Source: Zetaproteobacteria bacterium
GTDB taxonomy: Bacteria > Pseudomonadota > Zetaproteobacteria > Mariprofundales > Mariprofundaceae
DNA length: 32,732 nucleotides
Assembly: GCA_021545585.1 (NCBI GenBank)
Contig: JAJRTF010000112.1
Location: 1-32,732, forward strand
Direction of reading: 5' to 3'
The notes beneath the pieces are model-generated. The model was not told the origin of the DNA. It saw only the letters and a program-made list of their open reading frames with translations, and did not search any database. Numbering within the stretch: position 1 is the stretch's first letter; each line of letters opens with the position of its first letter. Positions 6,970 through 15,439 of the stretch are shown in pieces. Position numbers and translations under genes: made by a program.

Positions 6970-8880
6970 ATGCCGGTCATGACATTGAATCACCTCGAAA
7001 AGGCCTTCGGGCCACAGGTTTTGCTGGATGACGTCTGTCTCAGTATCGGATGCGGTGTACGCATCGGGCTGATCGGTCGCAATGGTGAGGGTAAGTCTAC
7101 GCTGCTGAAAATCATGGCCGGCATCGTCGAGCCGGATACGGGCGAGGTGACGTTGCGTAGCAGCGTGCGCGTAGCCTATTTGCATCAGGATCCTCATTTT
7201 GAGATGGGGCGTACGGTATTTCAGGTCGTGGCTGAATCACTGGGCGGTGTGGCTGAACTTTTGCAGAGTTATCATACAGCTCTGCTGCAACTGGAACAGG
7301 ATGCGTCGGATAAGGCATTGAAACAGGTGGATGCATTGCAGGCGGAGCTGGAGCATGCCGGTGCATGGCAGCTCAACAGCCGTATCGAAACGGCGGTTTC
7401 CAGGCTGAAGCTTGAGCCCGATCGCGATGTCGGTGAACTTTCCGGAGGCTGGTTACGTCGTGTGGCGCTGGCCCGGGCGGTGGTGTCCGATCCGGATGTG
7501 CTGCTGCTGGATGAGCCGACCAACCATCTGGATGTCGCTTCCATCGAATGGCTGGAGGATTTTGTCGCCTCGTTCAAGGGCTCCGTATTATTCATTACGC
7601 ATGATCGCTATTTCCTCGATGCGGTGGCCGAGGAGGTGATTGAGCTTGATCGCGGACACTTGACCCACTTCCCCTGTACCTATGCCGAATATCTTGAGAA
7701 AAAGGCCGAAATGCTGGCGCAGGAAGAAACCCGGCATCGCAAGTTCGACAAGCTGCTGGCAGGCGAGGAACGCTGGATACGACGGGGCATTCCGGCGCGC
7801 CGCACGCGCAACGAGGGCCGTGTACGGGGTCTGGAAGAGCTGAGAAGGCAACGCGCCGAGCGGCGTATGCGCGGTGGCGATGTTGATTTGCGGGTAGCCT
7901 GCGGGGTCAAGCCGGGCAAGATGTTGATGGAGGCTGTTGAAGTGTCACACCGCTTTGGCGACACCATCATTGTGCAAAACTTCAGTCACAAGGTGACAGC
8001 CGGGGAGCGCATTGGCCTGATCGGCCCGAACGGTGTTGGCAAGACAACACTGCTGAAGATTCTTCTCGGAGAATTAACCCCCGATCATGGCCGTGTGCGG
8101 CACGGGGTGCGGCTGGCTCCGGCATTCCTGACCCAGATGCGGGAACTGAATCCGGAACATAAACTGAAGGATGTGCTGCTGCCACAGGGTGGCAATTATG
8201 TTCATATCGGCGGCCATGAACCGCGTCATGTTGTTTCCTATATGCAGGACTTTCTGTTCGACAAGGAGCGGATGAATACCCGTGTGGCGGCATTATCGGG
8301 CGGTGAGCGCGGGCGCTTGATGCTGGCGAAATTGCTGCTGGAACCGGCCAACCTGCTGGTGCTGGATGAGCCGACCAACGATCTGGATATTGGCACGCTG
8401 GCCATGCTGGAGCAGGCGCTGGCACGCTATGAGGGCACGGTGATTCTGGTCAGCCATGATCGCGCGTTTATGGACCGGGTTGCTTCACGCGTGCTGGCAT
8501 TTGAAGGTGAAGGCCTGATCGTGCCGATTGAGGGCGGTTATTCGGATTATCAGGCATGGAAGGCGCGCCGCGAAGCCGAGCTTGCTTCCGTGCCGGTGAA
8601 ACAGGTAGCGAAGAAGTCTGCCCGATCCGTGAATAAGGTTGCCAATAAATTGTCATACAAGGAGCAGCGGGAACTTGATCAGTTACCGGTTGAAATCGAG
8701 GCGATGGAAGCGGAAAAGGCAGAGATTGAACAGCGCTTCTGTGAACCGGACTATTTCACCCGCGATGCTGAAGCTTATCAGAAGGATCAGCAGCAGCTGG
8801 CGGAGCTGGAGGAAACGTTGTCAGCAGCCTATGAGCGCTGGGATGAGTTGGAAATCCGGCAGCAAGAGTTGGCAGGATAA
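6970..8880 (+). CDS. uup: ABC-F ATPase, Uup type
   Basis: A 636-residue soluble ABC-F protein with two ATPase domains and no membrane segment. Domain 1 has Walker A GRNGEGKST (36-44), signature LSGGW (157-161) and Walker B LLLDEPTNHLD (from 178). Domain 2 has GPNGVGKTT (352-360), LSGGE (442-446) and DEPTNDLD (from 466). A C-terminal coiled coil (about 550-636) marks the Uup branch, which binds branched DNA or ribosomes and affects precise transposon excision and ribosome function. The start is uncertain: ATG 6970 or ATG 6979, neither with a Shine-Dalgarno sequence. It lies 45 bases after the DUF3106 gene and could be read through from it. It converges with higA. Confidence 0.95.
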   Translation: MPVMTLNHLEKAFGPQVLLDDVCLSIGCGVRIGLIGRNGEGKSTLLKIMAGIVEPDTGEVTLRSSVRVAYLHQDPHFEMGRTVFQVVAESLGGVAELLQSYHTALLQLEQDASDKALKQVDALQAELEHAGAWQLNSRIETAVSRLKLEPDRDVGELSGGWLRRVALARAVVSDPDVLLLDEPTNHLDVASIEWLEDFVASFKGSVLFITHDRYFLDAVAEEVIELDRGHLTHFPCTYAEYLEKKAEMLAQEETRHRKFDKLLAGEERWIRRGIPARRTRNEGRVRGLEELRRQRAERRMRGGDVDLRVACGVKPGKMLMEAVEVSHRFGDTIIVQNFSHKVTAGERIGLIGPNGVGKTTLLKILLGELTPDHGRVRHGVRLAPAFLTQMRELNPEHKLKDVLLPQGGNYVHIGGHEPRHVVSYMQDFLFDKERMNTRVAALSGGERGRLMLAKLLLEPANLLVLDEPTNDLDIGTLAMLEQALARYEGTVILVSHDRAFMDRVASRVLAFEGEGLIVPIEGGYSDYQAWKARREAELASVPVKQVAKKSARSVNKVANKLSYKEQRELDQLPVEIEAMEAEKAEIEQRFCEPDYFTRDAEAYQKDQQQLAELEETLSAAYERWDELEIRQQELAG

Positions 8881-8905
8881 TGGAGCGTTCTGCAATTTAT
8901 GGGAA

Positions 8906-9196
8906 TCATGCTGCCAGAGGAATGACCTTATCCAACTTGTCCGAGATGGCATCGGCTGCAATCTCCATATCATAACGGGTTTGGAGGTTCATCCAGAATC
9001 CCGGCTCCATACTGAAAAAGCGACCCAGCCTTAATGCGGTGTCGGCGGTAATCGCACGCTTGCCATGCACAATTTCATTGATTCTGCGCGGAGACACCTG
9101 AATGTTCTTGGCCAGCCGATATTGGCTGATATTGAATTCATCAAGAAATTCGGCCAAATGCTCGCCGGGATGGATGGGTTGCATATGCCTGTTCAT
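8906..9196 (-). CDS. higA: HigA-family antitoxin
   Basis: A 96-residue antitoxin with a Cro/XRE-type helix-turn-helix (about residues 23-52, ISQYRLAKNIQVSPRRINEIVHG). The opening MQPIHPGEHLAEFLDE and the ending FWMNLQTRYDMEIA are hallmarks of the VapI/HigA family. It would bind and neutralise HigB and repress the operon. The ATG follows the toxin stop by nine bases, with GGAGG five bases upstream, so translation is independent of and stronger than that of the toxin. The toxin-first order is typical of higBA. Confidence 0.95.
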   Translation of the reverse strand: MNRHMQPIHPGEHLAEFLDEFNISQYRLAKNIQVSPRRINEIVHGKRAITADTALRLGRFFSMEPGFWMNLQTRYDMEIAADAISDKLDKVIPLAA

Positions 9197-9205
9197 TGAT
9201 ACCTC

Positions 9206-9487
9206 CTAATGATAATCAACAATTTCAACATTGTGGGCATGCCCCTCTTTCCAGATGAAACAGATGCGCCACTGGTTGTTGATCCTGATGCTATGCTGAG
9301 TTTTCCGGTCTCCTCGCAATGCCTCCGGATGGTGAGAAGGAGGTATACGAAGATCTCCAAGCGCAATAGCAGCATCAATACGATCAAGACGGATTTTTGC
9401 CTGCCTTTGAATCGACTGCGGCAGTTTTCTGGAAAAGGTACGGTGAAATATTTTTTCAGTTTCGCTGCACGCAAACCCCTTGATCAT
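9206..9487 (-). CDS. higB: HigB-family mRNA-cleaving toxin
   Basis: A 93-residue RelE/HigB superfamily protein. Motifs include the N-terminal SxTEKIF, the middle RLDRIDAA...DLRIPPSHHPEALRG and the C-terminal HSIRINNQWRICFIWKEG...VEIVDYH that forms the RelE-like sheet and active site. These toxins cleave mRNA on the ribosome. It is the first gene of the higBA operon and starts 7 bases after a -10-like TATTAT, with no Shine-Dalgarno, so it may be translated from a leaderless message at low rate. The pair sits between uup and the LPS genes and converges on uup. Confidence 0.95.
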   Translation of the reverse strand: MIKGFACSETEKIFHRTFSRKLPQSIQRQAKIRLDRIDAAIALGDLRIPPSHHPEALRGDRKTQHSIRINNQWRICFIWKEGHAHNVEIVDYH

Positions 9488-9493
9488 GGATGT

Positions 9494-9518
9494 GATAATA
9501 GCATATGGCGTTATTATC
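9494..9518 (-). promoter_or_regulatory. higBA operator/promoter palindrome
   Basis: GATAATA (9494-9500) and TATTATC (9512-9518) form an inverted repeat with an 11-base spacer immediately upstream of higB. On the minus strand, the arm nearest the gene contains TATTAT, a -10-like box 7 bases before the higB ATG. Binding of HigA dimers to this palindrome would occlude the promoter, the usual autoregulation of the family. Confidence 0.6.
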
Positions 9519-9550
9519 GGAAAGCGTTACTATCTGTGATCGCTTTATTG

Positions 9551-10288
9551 TTATAGGGTCTTTATATCCAGAAGCTTTTCAGCACGAACAAGGTCAGCTG
9601 GGGTGTCTATGCCTATGCAGTGAAAATCGCCAACAGTGACGGCAATATCATAGCCGTGGTGCAGTACCCTGAGCTGCTCCAGATGTTCACTCTGTTCAGC
9701 CTTACATGGCTCAAGCGCAGGATAATTCAGCAGGAATTTCCGTCGGTAGGCATACAGGCCGACATGTTGCAGTGCTGTTGCAGCATGCTCTGAACGCGGG
9801 AACGGAATCGCGGCACGGCTGAAATACATCGCCCTTCCTTTGGCATTGGTGACGACCTTGACCACATTCGGGTCGATCAGGTCATCCGGGTTGCGAACGG
9901 GGTGCGCGAGTGTCGCCATGGGCAGAGCATGATCATTGTGAAACGGCTCAATAACGGCCCGGATGGCGGCCGGATCAATCAGCGGCTCGTCACCCTGTAC
10001 ATTAACAATGATATCGCAGTCCATGTCACAAGCCGCCTCGGCCAGACGCTCGGAGCCGCTGTCATGGTCGGCATGGGTCATGCAGACAGCGGCACGGCTG
10101 CTCCGAACAACTTTGGCAATGCGCTCGTCATCGGTAGCAACAAAAACCTGTCCGAGATCGGCGGCCAGTGCGCGCTCAACAACATGCAGGATCATCGGCT
10201 TTCCTGCCAGTTCGGCCAGCGGTTTTCCCGGGAACCGGGTGGAACCCATGCGGGCCGGGATACCGATGGCAATATTCAATGCAGGCAT
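9551..10288 (-). CDS. kdsB: 3-deoxy-manno-octulosonate cytidylyltransferase (CMP-Kdo synthetase)
   Basis: A 245-residue cytoplasmic enzyme that activates Kdo with CTP for addition to lipid A. Motifs are IPARMGSTRFPGKPLAELAGKPM near the N-terminus, VATDDERI, VNVQGDEPLIDP, MYFSRAAIPF and HVGLYAYRR, all classical for KdsB. ATG 10288 was chosen because it shares one base with the hldA stop (TGATG), giving translational coupling. The frame is open further upstream inside hldA, but those residues do not fit the family. With hldA it supplies two inner-core sugar precursors, Kdo and heptose. No transcription terminator is obvious in the short gap to higB. Confidence 0.97.
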   Translation of the reverse strand: MPALNIAIGIPARMGSTRFPGKPLAELAGKPMILHVVERALAADLGQVFVATDDERIAKVVRSSRAAVCMTHADHDSGSERLAEAACDMDCDIIVNVQGDEPLIDPAAIRAVIEPFHNDHALPMATLAHPVRNPDDLIDPNVVKVVTNAKGRAMYFSRAAIPFPRSEHAATALQHVGLYAYRRKFLLNYPALEPCKAEQSEHLEQLRVLHHGYDIAVTVGDFHCIGIDTPADLVRAEKLLDIKTL

Positions 10289-11205
10289 CAGTGCGACTCG
10301 ATTTCCTGCCATTCGGCAGTGGCCGTGCCAAGCTTGCCGACCACCACGCTCGCAGCCTTGTGGGCCAGAGGTGCGGCAGTCAGTGCATCGTCGCCGCGCG
10401 CCAGACAGGCGGTAAACACCGCAATGACGGTATCGCCTGCACCGGTGACATCGAAGATGTCGCGTGCAACAGTCGGGATATGATGGTTTTGGCTTCCGTC
10501 GAACAGGGTCATGCCGCATTCGGAGCGGGTCAGCAGCACATAGTTCAATTGTAGCTTTTCATGCAGTTTTTTGGCGATGGCTTCGACATGGGTATCGTCA
10601 TTAACGGCTTCCATACCGGCCATGGCTGCAGCTTCGGATAGGTTCGGGGTAATCACTGTGGCACCACGGTAAGCATCGGTATGTTCCGGCTTCGGATCGA
10701 CGGCGATGATGCCGCCCTGAAGTCTGTCAATCAGCTGGCGGATGAAGTCGGGGGTCAGCACACCCTTGCCATAATCGGACAGGATCGTTGCACTTGAGCG
10801 GGGTTGCAGTTCATCCAGTGTCATAAGCAGTTTTGCATGGCTGGTCGGGTGGGCGGCCTGTGTCCATTCGCGGTCATATCTGACCACCTGTTGCTGCCGG
10901 GCGATGATGCGGGTCTTGATGGCGGTTGGGCGGTCGTTTTTTTTGGTGATGACACCGCTATCATCCGAATGGAGTTCACCCAGTCGCTGATGTACCCATT
11001 GCCCCGGTTCATCATCACCAACCAGTCCAAACATCGCCGATGGCGTATTCAATGCATGCAGATTGCGTACGACATTGGCTGAACCACCCAGCCTGCGATC
11101 AATGCGATCCACCGCCACGACCGGCACCGGCGCTTCCGGTGAAATGCGCGATACATCGCCCCAAATGAATTCGTCCACAATGATGTCACCGATAACCAGA
11201 ATCAA
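10288..11205 (-). CDS. hldA: D-glycero-beta-D-manno-heptose-7-phosphate kinase (kinase-only HldA)
   Basis: PfkB-family kinase that phosphorylates heptose-7-phosphate on the route to ADP-heptose. It has 305 residues, only the kinase half; E. coli HldE carries a fused nucleotidyltransferase of about 150 more residues. Motifs are GDIIVDEFIWGDVSRISPEAPVPVV, LGGSANVVRNLHAL near the N-terminus and the PfkB signature DVTGAGD with the catalytic Asp near residue 258. The start codon is TTG at 11205: a GGAG lies seven bases before it and no ATG or GTG fits. The partner adenylyltransferase (HldC) is not in the window. It overlaps kdsB by one base. Confidence 0.93.
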   Translation of the reverse strand: MILVIGDIIVDEFIWGDVSRISPEAPVPVVAVDRIDRRLGGSANVVRNLHALNTPSAMFGLVGDDEPGQWVHQRLGELHSDDSGVITKKNDRPTAIKTRIIARQQQVVRYDREWTQAAHPTSHAKLLMTLDELQPRSSATILSDYGKGVLTPDFIRQLIDRLQGGIIAVDPKPEHTDAYRGATVITPNLSEAAAMAGMEAVNDDTHVEAIAKKLHEKLQLNYVLLTRSECGMTLFDGSQNHHIPTVARDIFDVTGAGDTVIAVFTACLARGDDALTAAPLAHKAASVVVGKLGTATAEWQEIESH

Positions 11206-11260
11206 TATGCTGCTCCTATGTCGCCATTTCAGGGCGAAATGAAAGTATAAGACGATTCAT

Positions 11261-12418
11261 TCAGGCTGGGTATCCTTTCAATACATCCAACGCATGCTCA
11301 ATGACCTGCCCTTGCTGATCTTCCAGTCCGGGCCAGAGTGGCAGGCGTACCAGTCGGTCGGCCAGTGTCTCGGTATTGGCCAGTGAGCCATGTGTGCGAC
11401 AGAAACGTTTACCAGCAGGGGAAAGGTGCAGGGGCACATAATGAAAGACTGCCATGACACCCCTGGACTTCATGTCGCTGATAAAGGCCGAGCGTGCTTC
11501 CAGCGAGGGCAGGAGAAGATAATACATATGTGCATTATGCCAGCAGCCATCGGGCACGACAGGGCGTCGGATCAGGCCTTTGGACTCAAGAGCTTCAAAA
11601 GCATGATGGTAAGACTGCCACAGCTTTAACCGGCGTGATGTGGTCTCTTGCGCATGCTTGAGCTGGGCCCACAGAAAAGAGGCAATCAACTCACCGGGCA
11701 GGAACGATGAACCGACATCAACCCATGTATATTTATCCACCTCGCCGCGTAAGAAGCTGCTGCGGTTGGTACCCTTCTCCCAGAGGATTTCTGCCCGTTC
11801 CATAAAAGCCGGATCATTGATCAGCAGGGCTCCGCCTTCGCCGGAGATGATGTTTTTGGTTTCGTGGAAGCTGAATGCCCCCAGATGTCCGATACTGCCC
11901 AGCGGCCGCCCTTTATAGGCTGACATCACACCTTGAGCAGCGTCTTCGATGACATACAGACCGTGACGCTCGGCCAGTTCCATGATCACATCCATGTCAC
12001 ATGCGATGCCGGCATAATGTACGACAACGATGGCTCTGGTTTTACCCGTGATGGCCTGCTCGATACGTGTCTCATCAAGGTTCAGGTTATCTTCGCGGAT
12101 GTCGACGAAGACCGGTATTGCACCGCGTAACACAAAGGCATTGGCAGTCGAAACAAAGGTATAAGATGGCATGATGATTTCATCACCGGCCTGAATGTTG
12201 AGCAGCAGTGCAGCCATTTCCAGAGCTGCCGTGCATGAATGGGTCAGCAGCGCTTTTTTGCAGCCGGTATTCTTCTCAAACCAGTGCTGACATTTAGCTG
12301 TGAACGGGCCATTGCCGGCCAACTGCCCATGCGCATGGGCCTGCCGGATATAATCCGTTTCGTGGCCGGTCATGTATGGTTTGTTGAACGGGATGAAGTT
12401 ATCTTGAGCTTCGGCCAT
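11261..12418 (-). CDS. wecE: dTDP-4-amino-4,6-dideoxygalactose transaminase (WecE/RffA type)
   Basis: PLP-dependent aminotransferase of the DegT/DnrJ/EryC1 family, 385 residues. Sequence features closely track WecE: IPFNKPYMTG, SCTAALEMAALLL, MPSYTFVSTANAFVLRGA, EDAAQGVMSAYKG (PLP-binding Asp 159), SFHETKNI with the PLP Lys at 188, and EKGTNRSSFLRGEVDKYTWVD. It would convert dTDP-4-keto-6-deoxyglucose to dTDP-Fuc4N. It follows a PMT-like glycosyltransferase gene after 2 bases, and a WecD-like acetyltransferase lies next upstream. The dTDP-glucose synthesis genes (rmlA, rmlB) are not in the window. Family assignment is very secure and the exact sugar is likely. Confidence 0.94.
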   Translation of the reverse strand: MAEAQDNFIPFNKPYMTGHETDYIRQAHAHGQLAGNGPFTAKCQHWFEKNTGCKKALLTHSCTAALEMAALLLNIQAGDEIIMPSYTFVSTANAFVLRGAIPVFVDIREDNLNLDETRIEQAITGKTRAIVVVHYAGIACDMDVIMELAERHGLYVIEDAAQGVMSAYKGRPLGSIGHLGAFSFHETKNIISGEGGALLINDPAFMERAEILWEKGTNRSSFLRGEVDKYTWVDVGSSFLPGELIASFLWAQLKHAQETTSRRLKLWQSYHHAFEALESKGLIRRPVVPDGCWHNAHMYYLLLPSLEARSAFISDMKSRGVMAVFHYVPLHLSPAGKRFCRTHGSLANTETLADRLVRLPLWPGLEDQQGQVIEHALDVLKGYPA

Positions 12419-12420
12419 AT

Positions 12421-13812
12421 TTATTTGCCTTTGTGCCAGTAGAGATAGACATGGTCACCGCGCAAGCGCCACACCTTAACCAGTTTGCCGAGGGATGGCG
12501 TTTCAACTTCGGCCAGAACATACGCGCCTTGAGTTTGGCCTGAATACCAGGTGACAGGCGGCTTGTCCTGTCTCCAGACATCAATATAAGCGGCGATGGC
12601 AAGGCCGGTCGACACATCATTTCGGGTCAGCAGAGGATCATCAGCCGATATATGCATGATTTCTTCTGCCACTATTTTTACATCGCGTTCAGGACGCCAG
12701 TCCTTGATGTAAGGCAGGATGGCCAGGCTGTATGGAATCTTGAGCAGGACGACCAGTCCGATCAGCAGCATGCCCTGGCGCATGCGAACGGGATTCAACT
12801 GGAGCAGAAGGCCGGTCAGCAGTAAGGCCACCAGTCCGTACAGGGGAATGAGATACCGGGGGGTGCCGTTGGCGGAAACCCAGAAAGGCAGAAGGCAGGC
12901 CAGTAATATCATGCTTATCAGTAGCAAACGCTTGTCTATGTCAAAACGATGTTTCCTGCGCAGCCATAGCCAGAGCAAAAAAAGTGAAATCGGCATGGCC
13001 CTGAACAGGAAGATGATCGGATAGGTCAGCCAGTGCTTTAAATAATCCAGCGGACCGTAGCCGATGAAGTTGCGTAGTGCATCGTTGATGCTGGTCGTGG
13101 CCGTGTTGGCACCGGCGGGCACAACGAATGATTGCCAAAACATGGGCACGGCCAGGGCCAGCAGCCCGGCCAGCAAAAACTGAGGCTTCTTTAATATGGA
13201 CCAGCGCTTCAGCTGCCAGAGCAGGACCAACCCGGACATGCCGAACAGGGCATAGGCTGTGATGTTTTTGGTCAGGAATGCCAGTGAAATAAAGAGTAGT
13301 GAAAGGGCAAACCTGCCGAAGTGTCTCCCTTCGATTGCCCGCCAAAGGGTTGCGATGGCGGCAAAGATGAAGCATCCGAACATGGCATCAACGTAACCCA
13401 GCCAGCCATACCAGAAGCTTATTTCACCCATGGAAAGAAAGACCAGTGCTGCCAGCCAGCCAGCCTCCTGGCGTTCCCTGAATGCCCATGCGGCAGTGAA
13501 TCCGGCCATGATCGCTGTTAGCCATGATGCCATAACTGAGACCAGACGGATGGCAATATCGACATGCTGCCAGCCGATGAGTTTGCTGATGCTGATGACC
13601 GGCCAGTGCCAGAATGGCGAGTGAGGCCAGATTGCGCCAAGTATTGAGGGGTGAAGATAATCGCCGCGTACAAACATTTCGTAGGATTTCAGCGCCATCA
13701 GGCCTTCTTCACCGACATATTGCATGACCGGTAGTGGCAGAAGCATGAATACGGCCGCGGTAAGGGTCAGGTATCGGTACAGGGTCAGGGAAGGCTGGAT
13801 CGTATTAAACAT
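12421..13812 (-). CDS. ArnT/PMT-like membrane glycosyltransferase (GT39/GT83 superfamily)
   Basis: A 463-residue integral membrane protein with about ten to twelve helices. After the first helix comes an acidic loop (VGEEGLMALKSYEMFVRGDYLHP) that corresponds to the DE-containing catalytic loop of ArnT/PMT enzymes. It is followed by SPFHWP-like residues (HSPFWHWPVISISKLIGW), typical of the family. A small periplasmic C-terminal domain follows. These enzymes take a sugar from polyprenyl phosphate and transfer it in the periplasm to lipid A, a glycan or protein. Neighbours (WecE-like, WecD-like and a polyprenyl-P GT2) suggest the sugar is a 4-acetamido-4,6-dideoxyhexose. The acceptor is unknown. 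It is separated from both neighbours by 2 bases. Confidence 0.85.
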   Translation of the reverse strand: MFNTIQPSLTLYRYLTLTAAVFMLLPLPVMQYVGEEGLMALKSYEMFVRGDYLHPSILGAIWPHSPFWHWPVISISKLIGWQHVDIAIRLVSVMASWLTAIMAGFTAAWAFRERQEAGWLAALVFLSMGEISFWYGWLGYVDAMFGCFIFAAIATLWRAIEGRHFGRFALSLLFISLAFLTKNITAYALFGMSGLVLLWQLKRWSILKKPQFLLAGLLALAVPMFWQSFVVPAGANTATTSINDALRNFIGYGPLDYLKHWLTYPIIFLFRAMPISLFLLWLWLRRKHRFDIDKRLLLISMILLACLLPFWVSANGTPRYLIPLYGLVALLLTGLLLQLNPVRMRQGMLLIGLVVLLKIPYSLAILPYIKDWRPERDVKIVAEEIMHISADDPLLTRNDVSTGLAIAAYIDVWRQDKPPVTWYSGQTQGAYVLAEVETPSLGKLVKVWRLRGDHVYLYWHKGK

Positions 13813-13814
13813 GG

Positions 13815-14486
13815 CTATCGACTGAGCCTGTGATAGGTGTCGACTGCATGGGTGAAGCGAAACCCGAGTGAGCTGTAGAGATTAAGCACGGGCAGGTTGG
13901 CAGCGGAAATGGAGCTGGTGATGGTTTGCACACTGTCCTGGAACAGGCGCTCGCACGCGACAGACCAGAAAAATTTGGCCAGTCCCTTGCCTCGGAATGA
14001 ACTGGTTATTGTATGCAGCAACAGCTTGCCTTCCTTGCAGGCAATGAAACCGGCCAGCTCCTGCCGGTAGTATAGCCCGAATACGTCTGCTTCCTCATGC
14101 AGCTGTTCAAGCCATTGTGCATAGCGGCGATCAGCATCCTCAGCGGGTAGATTGAAGTCACGATGAAAGCGTCCGTGCATGAAACTGTTCGTACACATGG
14201 GCAGCAGGTCTGCGATCTCGACATTGCTTGCAATGCTGCAGTCGGGGTGCCTGTGCGCAATGAAATGACTCTGCTCGCATGTTGGTTCGATCAGCGTATC
14301 GACATAATAAAAGCCGTAATGATGTAGCAGGGACTTGTCAGCCAACGGGTCGATTTTGACGGTATAGTGTCCCGGTGTGACTGCCGCATGGGACAGGGCT
14401 TGTTCGCATATGTTCATGATTTCAAAGCAGTCCATGCTGAAGATGCGCTTATCCCACGGAGAAGGACGGATGTCGTCAGTGTTCAT
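13815..14486 (-). CDS. GNAT acetyltransferase, WecD/RffC-like
   Basis: A 223-residue protein with a C-terminal GNAT fold. The acetyl-CoA-binding loop is FRGKGLA (residues 164-170), followed by NLPVLNLYSSLGFRF typical of GNAT enzymes. The N-terminal half (WDKRIFSMD..., HYGFYYVDTLIEP) has the layout of E. coli WecD, which N-acetylates dTDP-4-amino-4,6-dideoxygalactose. Its position between a WecE homolog and a polyprenyl-phosphate GT2 supports that role. ATG 14486 lies 11 bases inside the end of the GT2 gene (ATGAACACTGA), indicating coupling. The frame extends further upstream, but only inside the GT2 gene. Sequence match to WecD is moderate, so the substrate is inferred from context. Confidence 0.82.
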   Translation of the reverse strand: MNTDDIRPSPWDKRIFSMDCFEIMNICEQALSHAAVTPGHYTVKIDPLADKSLLHHYGFYYVDTLIEPTCEQSHFIAHRHPDCSIASNVEIADLLPMCTNSFMHGRFHRDFNLPAEDADRRYAQWLEQLHEEADVFGLYYRQELAGFIACKEGKLLLHTITSSFRGKGLAKFFWSVACERLFQDSVQTITSSISAANLPVLNLYSSLGFRFTHAVDTYHRLSR

Positions 14487-15408
14487 CGTCAAAGGTGGTA
14501 TGGTTGATGATGTATAGTGGCCGCTTCTTGGTCTCATCGAATGTCTTGCCGAGATAAATGCCGATAATACCCAGATTGGCAATGATGATGCCGCCCAGGA
14601 AATACAGGGAAACGATCAGGCTGCTCCAGCCCATGATCGGAATGTCATGGAACATCGCATAAAGAAGCAGGGTGATGCCGGCGACAAATGACAGGCCTGC
14701 AATACCAAAACCAAGCTTGACCGATATCCGCAACGGTTTGTCTGAATAGGCGATAATGGTGTCGGTAGCCAGATGCAAAAGCCTGCCGAGCGTGTAGGTC
14801 GATTCACCGGCATAACGGCTGCCATGTTCCACCTCGATACTGGCGGCAGGAAAGCCCATCCAGTCGATCATGCCTGGCAGAAAGCGAAGACTTTCGCGCA
14901 TGCGGCAGCAGTTTTTAACGACCTTGGCTGACATGATGCGGAAATTTCCTACTTTGGCATCGTAGCTCATGCCTGTCAGGTAATTGAACAGCCGGTAGAA
15001 GAGAAGGGAAGACAGGCGTTTCTCTACCTTGTCCTTGCGATTGATGCGTTGGGCCAGCACGATGTCAAAACCTTCCAGTGCCTTGGCATACAGGCGCGGG
15101 ATTTCTTCCGGTGCATCCTGCAGGTCGCAATCCATGACCACTACCCAGTCGCCGGTACAATGATCCAGACCTGCAGTGATACCATAATGCTGGCCAAAGT
15201 TTCGCGAGAACTGAATACCCTTGATGCGGGGGTCCTCTTTGGCCAGTTGTTCAATGATTGTCCATGATTCATCTCCACCGCAGTCCTCGACGAGAATGCA
15301 TTCAAAATCGGAAGAGATTTCCTCCAGCGATGTTTTTAGCCGACGATACAGCTCCTGCAGACAGTCTGCGGCCTTGTAAACGGGTATAACGACTGAAATA
15401 TGAGCCAT
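14476..15408 (-). CDS. Polyprenyl-phosphate glycosyltransferase, GT2 family (ArnC/GtrB/DPM1-like)
   Basis: A 310-residue GT2 enzyme. The cytoplasmic domain has VVIPVYKAADCLQELYRRL, EDCGGDESWTIIEQL, FSRNFGQHYGITAGLDH and the metal-binding DxD-type motif MDCDLQDAPEE (Asp 93/95). Two C-terminal membrane helices (about 232-255 and 265-290) with the ending YLGKTFDETKKRPLYII are standard for the GtrB/ArnC group, which moves a sugar from a nucleotide donor to undecaprenyl phosphate. With the downstream acetyltransferase, PMT-like transferase and aminotransferase it forms a complete Arn-style set. It overlaps the acetyltransferase by 11 bases. No Shine-Dalgarno is visible at ATG 15408. Confidence 0.92.
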   Translation of the reverse strand: MAHISVVIPVYKAADCLQELYRRLKTSLEEISSDFECILVEDCGGDESWTIIEQLAKEDPRIKGIQFSRNFGQHYGITAGLDHCTGDWVVVMDCDLQDAPEEIPRLYAKALEGFDIVLAQRINRKDKVEKRLSSLLFYRLFNYLTGMSYDAKVGNFRIMSAKVVKNCCRMRESLRFLPGMIDWMGFPAASIEVEHGSRYAGESTYTLGRLLHLATDTIIAYSDKPLRISVKLGFGIAGLSFVAGITLLLYAMFHDIPIMGWSSLIVSLYFLGGIIIANLGIIGIYLGKTFDETKKRPLYIINHTTFDDEH

Positions 15409-15439
15409 GCAGCAATGGTATCACGAGAAAAACAGATGG

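Noticed and set aside
10289-10519. Upstream extension of kdsB
   Set aside because: It lies inside hldA, and the conserved KdsB N-terminus begins right after ATG 10288.
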